From Rubrivirga marina (GTDB lineage Bacteria > Bacteroidota > Rhodothermia > Rhodothermales > Rubricoccaceae), in NCBI RefSeq assembly GCF_002283365.1, contig NZ_MQWD01000001.1, positions 4,348,992 to 4,412,991 on the forward strand: a DNA stretch of 64,000 nt, written 5' to 3'. The translations under genes were made by a program, and so were the position numbers. Within the stretch, counting starts at the first letter, position 1. The number at the start of each line of letters is the position of its first letter. Below the pieces are notes generated by a model. The model was not told the DNA's origin. It searched no databases and saw nothing but the letters and a program-made list of their open reading frames with translations. Shown here in pieces: positions 63,591 to 64,000 of the stretch.

Positions 63591-64000
63591 CAGGTTCGGG
63601 TGCGGGTGCGACCGGCCGCGCGCTCTTCGTCCGGGGCCTCGCCGAGAGTGTCGAGCGAGAGGCGGGGCGCCGGGGCGGCCGACCGGGCCGCCGGGACGGG
63701 CGGGACCGCCTCGGCCACGGGCTCGGCGTCACGGGCCACGAGCTCCAAGCGGTCGAGGAGCGCCTCGAACCGCCCGGCCTCGTGGCGCTGCCAGCCTCGC
63801 GAGCCGATCTGGACACCCGCGCCGAAGAGGATCCCCAGCCCCGCCATGATCCCGGCCGCGATCCACAGTTCGGGGTCGACGCCCGCCACGGCCAGGACGG
63901 TGAACAGCACGGCCATGGCCGACTGAATCGCCGCGGCGATGGAGAGGCCAAAGACGACCTCGCGAATCGACCGTGTCAGCGTGAGGCGCGTGCCGTCGGG
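63590..64000 (-). CDS. Unnamed helical/two-helix membrane protein, paralog E (5' end cut off by the window)
   Basis: 136 residues of the C-terminal part are visible. The sequence from the window edge reads PDGTRLTLTRSIREVV, matching the DGTRLT/GSRLHL segment of paralogs C and D, followed by two membrane helices (about 20-65 of the visible part), a GRFEALLDRLELVARDAEP helix and a tail PRLSLDTLGEAPDEERA. The N-terminal helical module and start lie outside the window. It is the most upstream visible gene of the operon, and its stop overlaps the start of paralog D. Confidence 0.62.
   Translation of the reverse strand, partial: PDGTRLTLTRSIREVVFGLSIAAAIQSAMAVLFTVLAVAGVDPELWIAAGIMAGLGILFGAGVQIGSRGWQRHEAGRFEALLDRLELVARDAEPVAEAVPPVPAARSAAPAPRLSLDTLGEAPDEERAAGRTRTRT

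Overview
The window is about 70 % G+C, densely coding DNA with no intergenic gap over 300 bases, no tRNA, rRNA, CRISPR array, phage or insertion sequence. Features of the Bacteroidota/Rhodothermota group are plentiful: five secreted proteins ending in type IX secretion (T9SS) type-A-like sorting domains, a PorV/PorQ-family outer-membrane protein, a TonB receptor with an N-terminal CarboxypepD_reg domain, the NagB/PIG-L fusion usual in Bacteroidota, and starts preceded by C-rich leaders instead of Shine-Dalgarno sequences. The G+C content and gene types suggest a marine Rhodothermota such as the Rubricoccaceae (inference only).

Layout. 0-3.5 kb: msrA and two msrB (methionine sulfoxide repair), then a class II photolyase. 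3.5-9.1 kb: an Slt-type lytic transglycosylase, a stand-alone SRA-YDG (modified-base reader) protein, and a soluble histidine kinase with three internal repeats. 9.1-17.2 kb: a 1757-residue hybrid kinase with seven 92-residue HAMP-type repeats and three receiver domains, an EcsC-family protein and an NtrC-type sigma-54 activator. 17.4-27.6 kb: a GHL10 lipoprotein, an AmpG-type transporter with a periplasmic insert, a double GNAT, a golvesin/amidase-like lipoprotein and NagB-PIG-L; together these point to cell-wall and amino-sugar turnover. 27.8-39 kb: a co-directional surface locus (TonB receptor, T9SS-type proteins, PorV-like protein, TIG lipoprotein, second GHL10). 39-47 kb (minus strand): amidase with TolB-like propeller, ABC exporter, a pseudo-receiver-Hpt protein and an AtuA-family protein. 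47-57.6 kb: a T9SS propeller, a LOV-type histidine kinase, a DUF6503-like lipoprotein, acetate kinase, a GAF/degenerate-GGDEF-like protein, and an arsenosugar pair (AhpD-like protein plus ArsS). 57.6-64 kb: one minus-strand operon with five diverged paralogs of an unnamed membrane-protein family, a D-Ala-D-Ala ligase-like ATP-grasp enzyme, a zinc-ribbon protein and a KamA-like radical SAM enzyme.

Two things stand out. First, a dispersed palindrome family (core arm CCGCCTCGGC plus its reverse complement; seven exact 20-bp copies and at least seven diverged ones) sits almost only just downstream of stop codons, and twice forms the 3' end of a coding sequence. Second, the paralog operon at 59-64 kb is a possible undescribed system: five proteins share an N-terminal helical module, a beta-rich middle, two membrane segments and a short C-terminal motif. 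Other points of interest are the orphan SRA protein, the lost start codon of the arsenosugar-associated gene, the LOV kinase, and the Ser-for-Asp pseudo-receiver.
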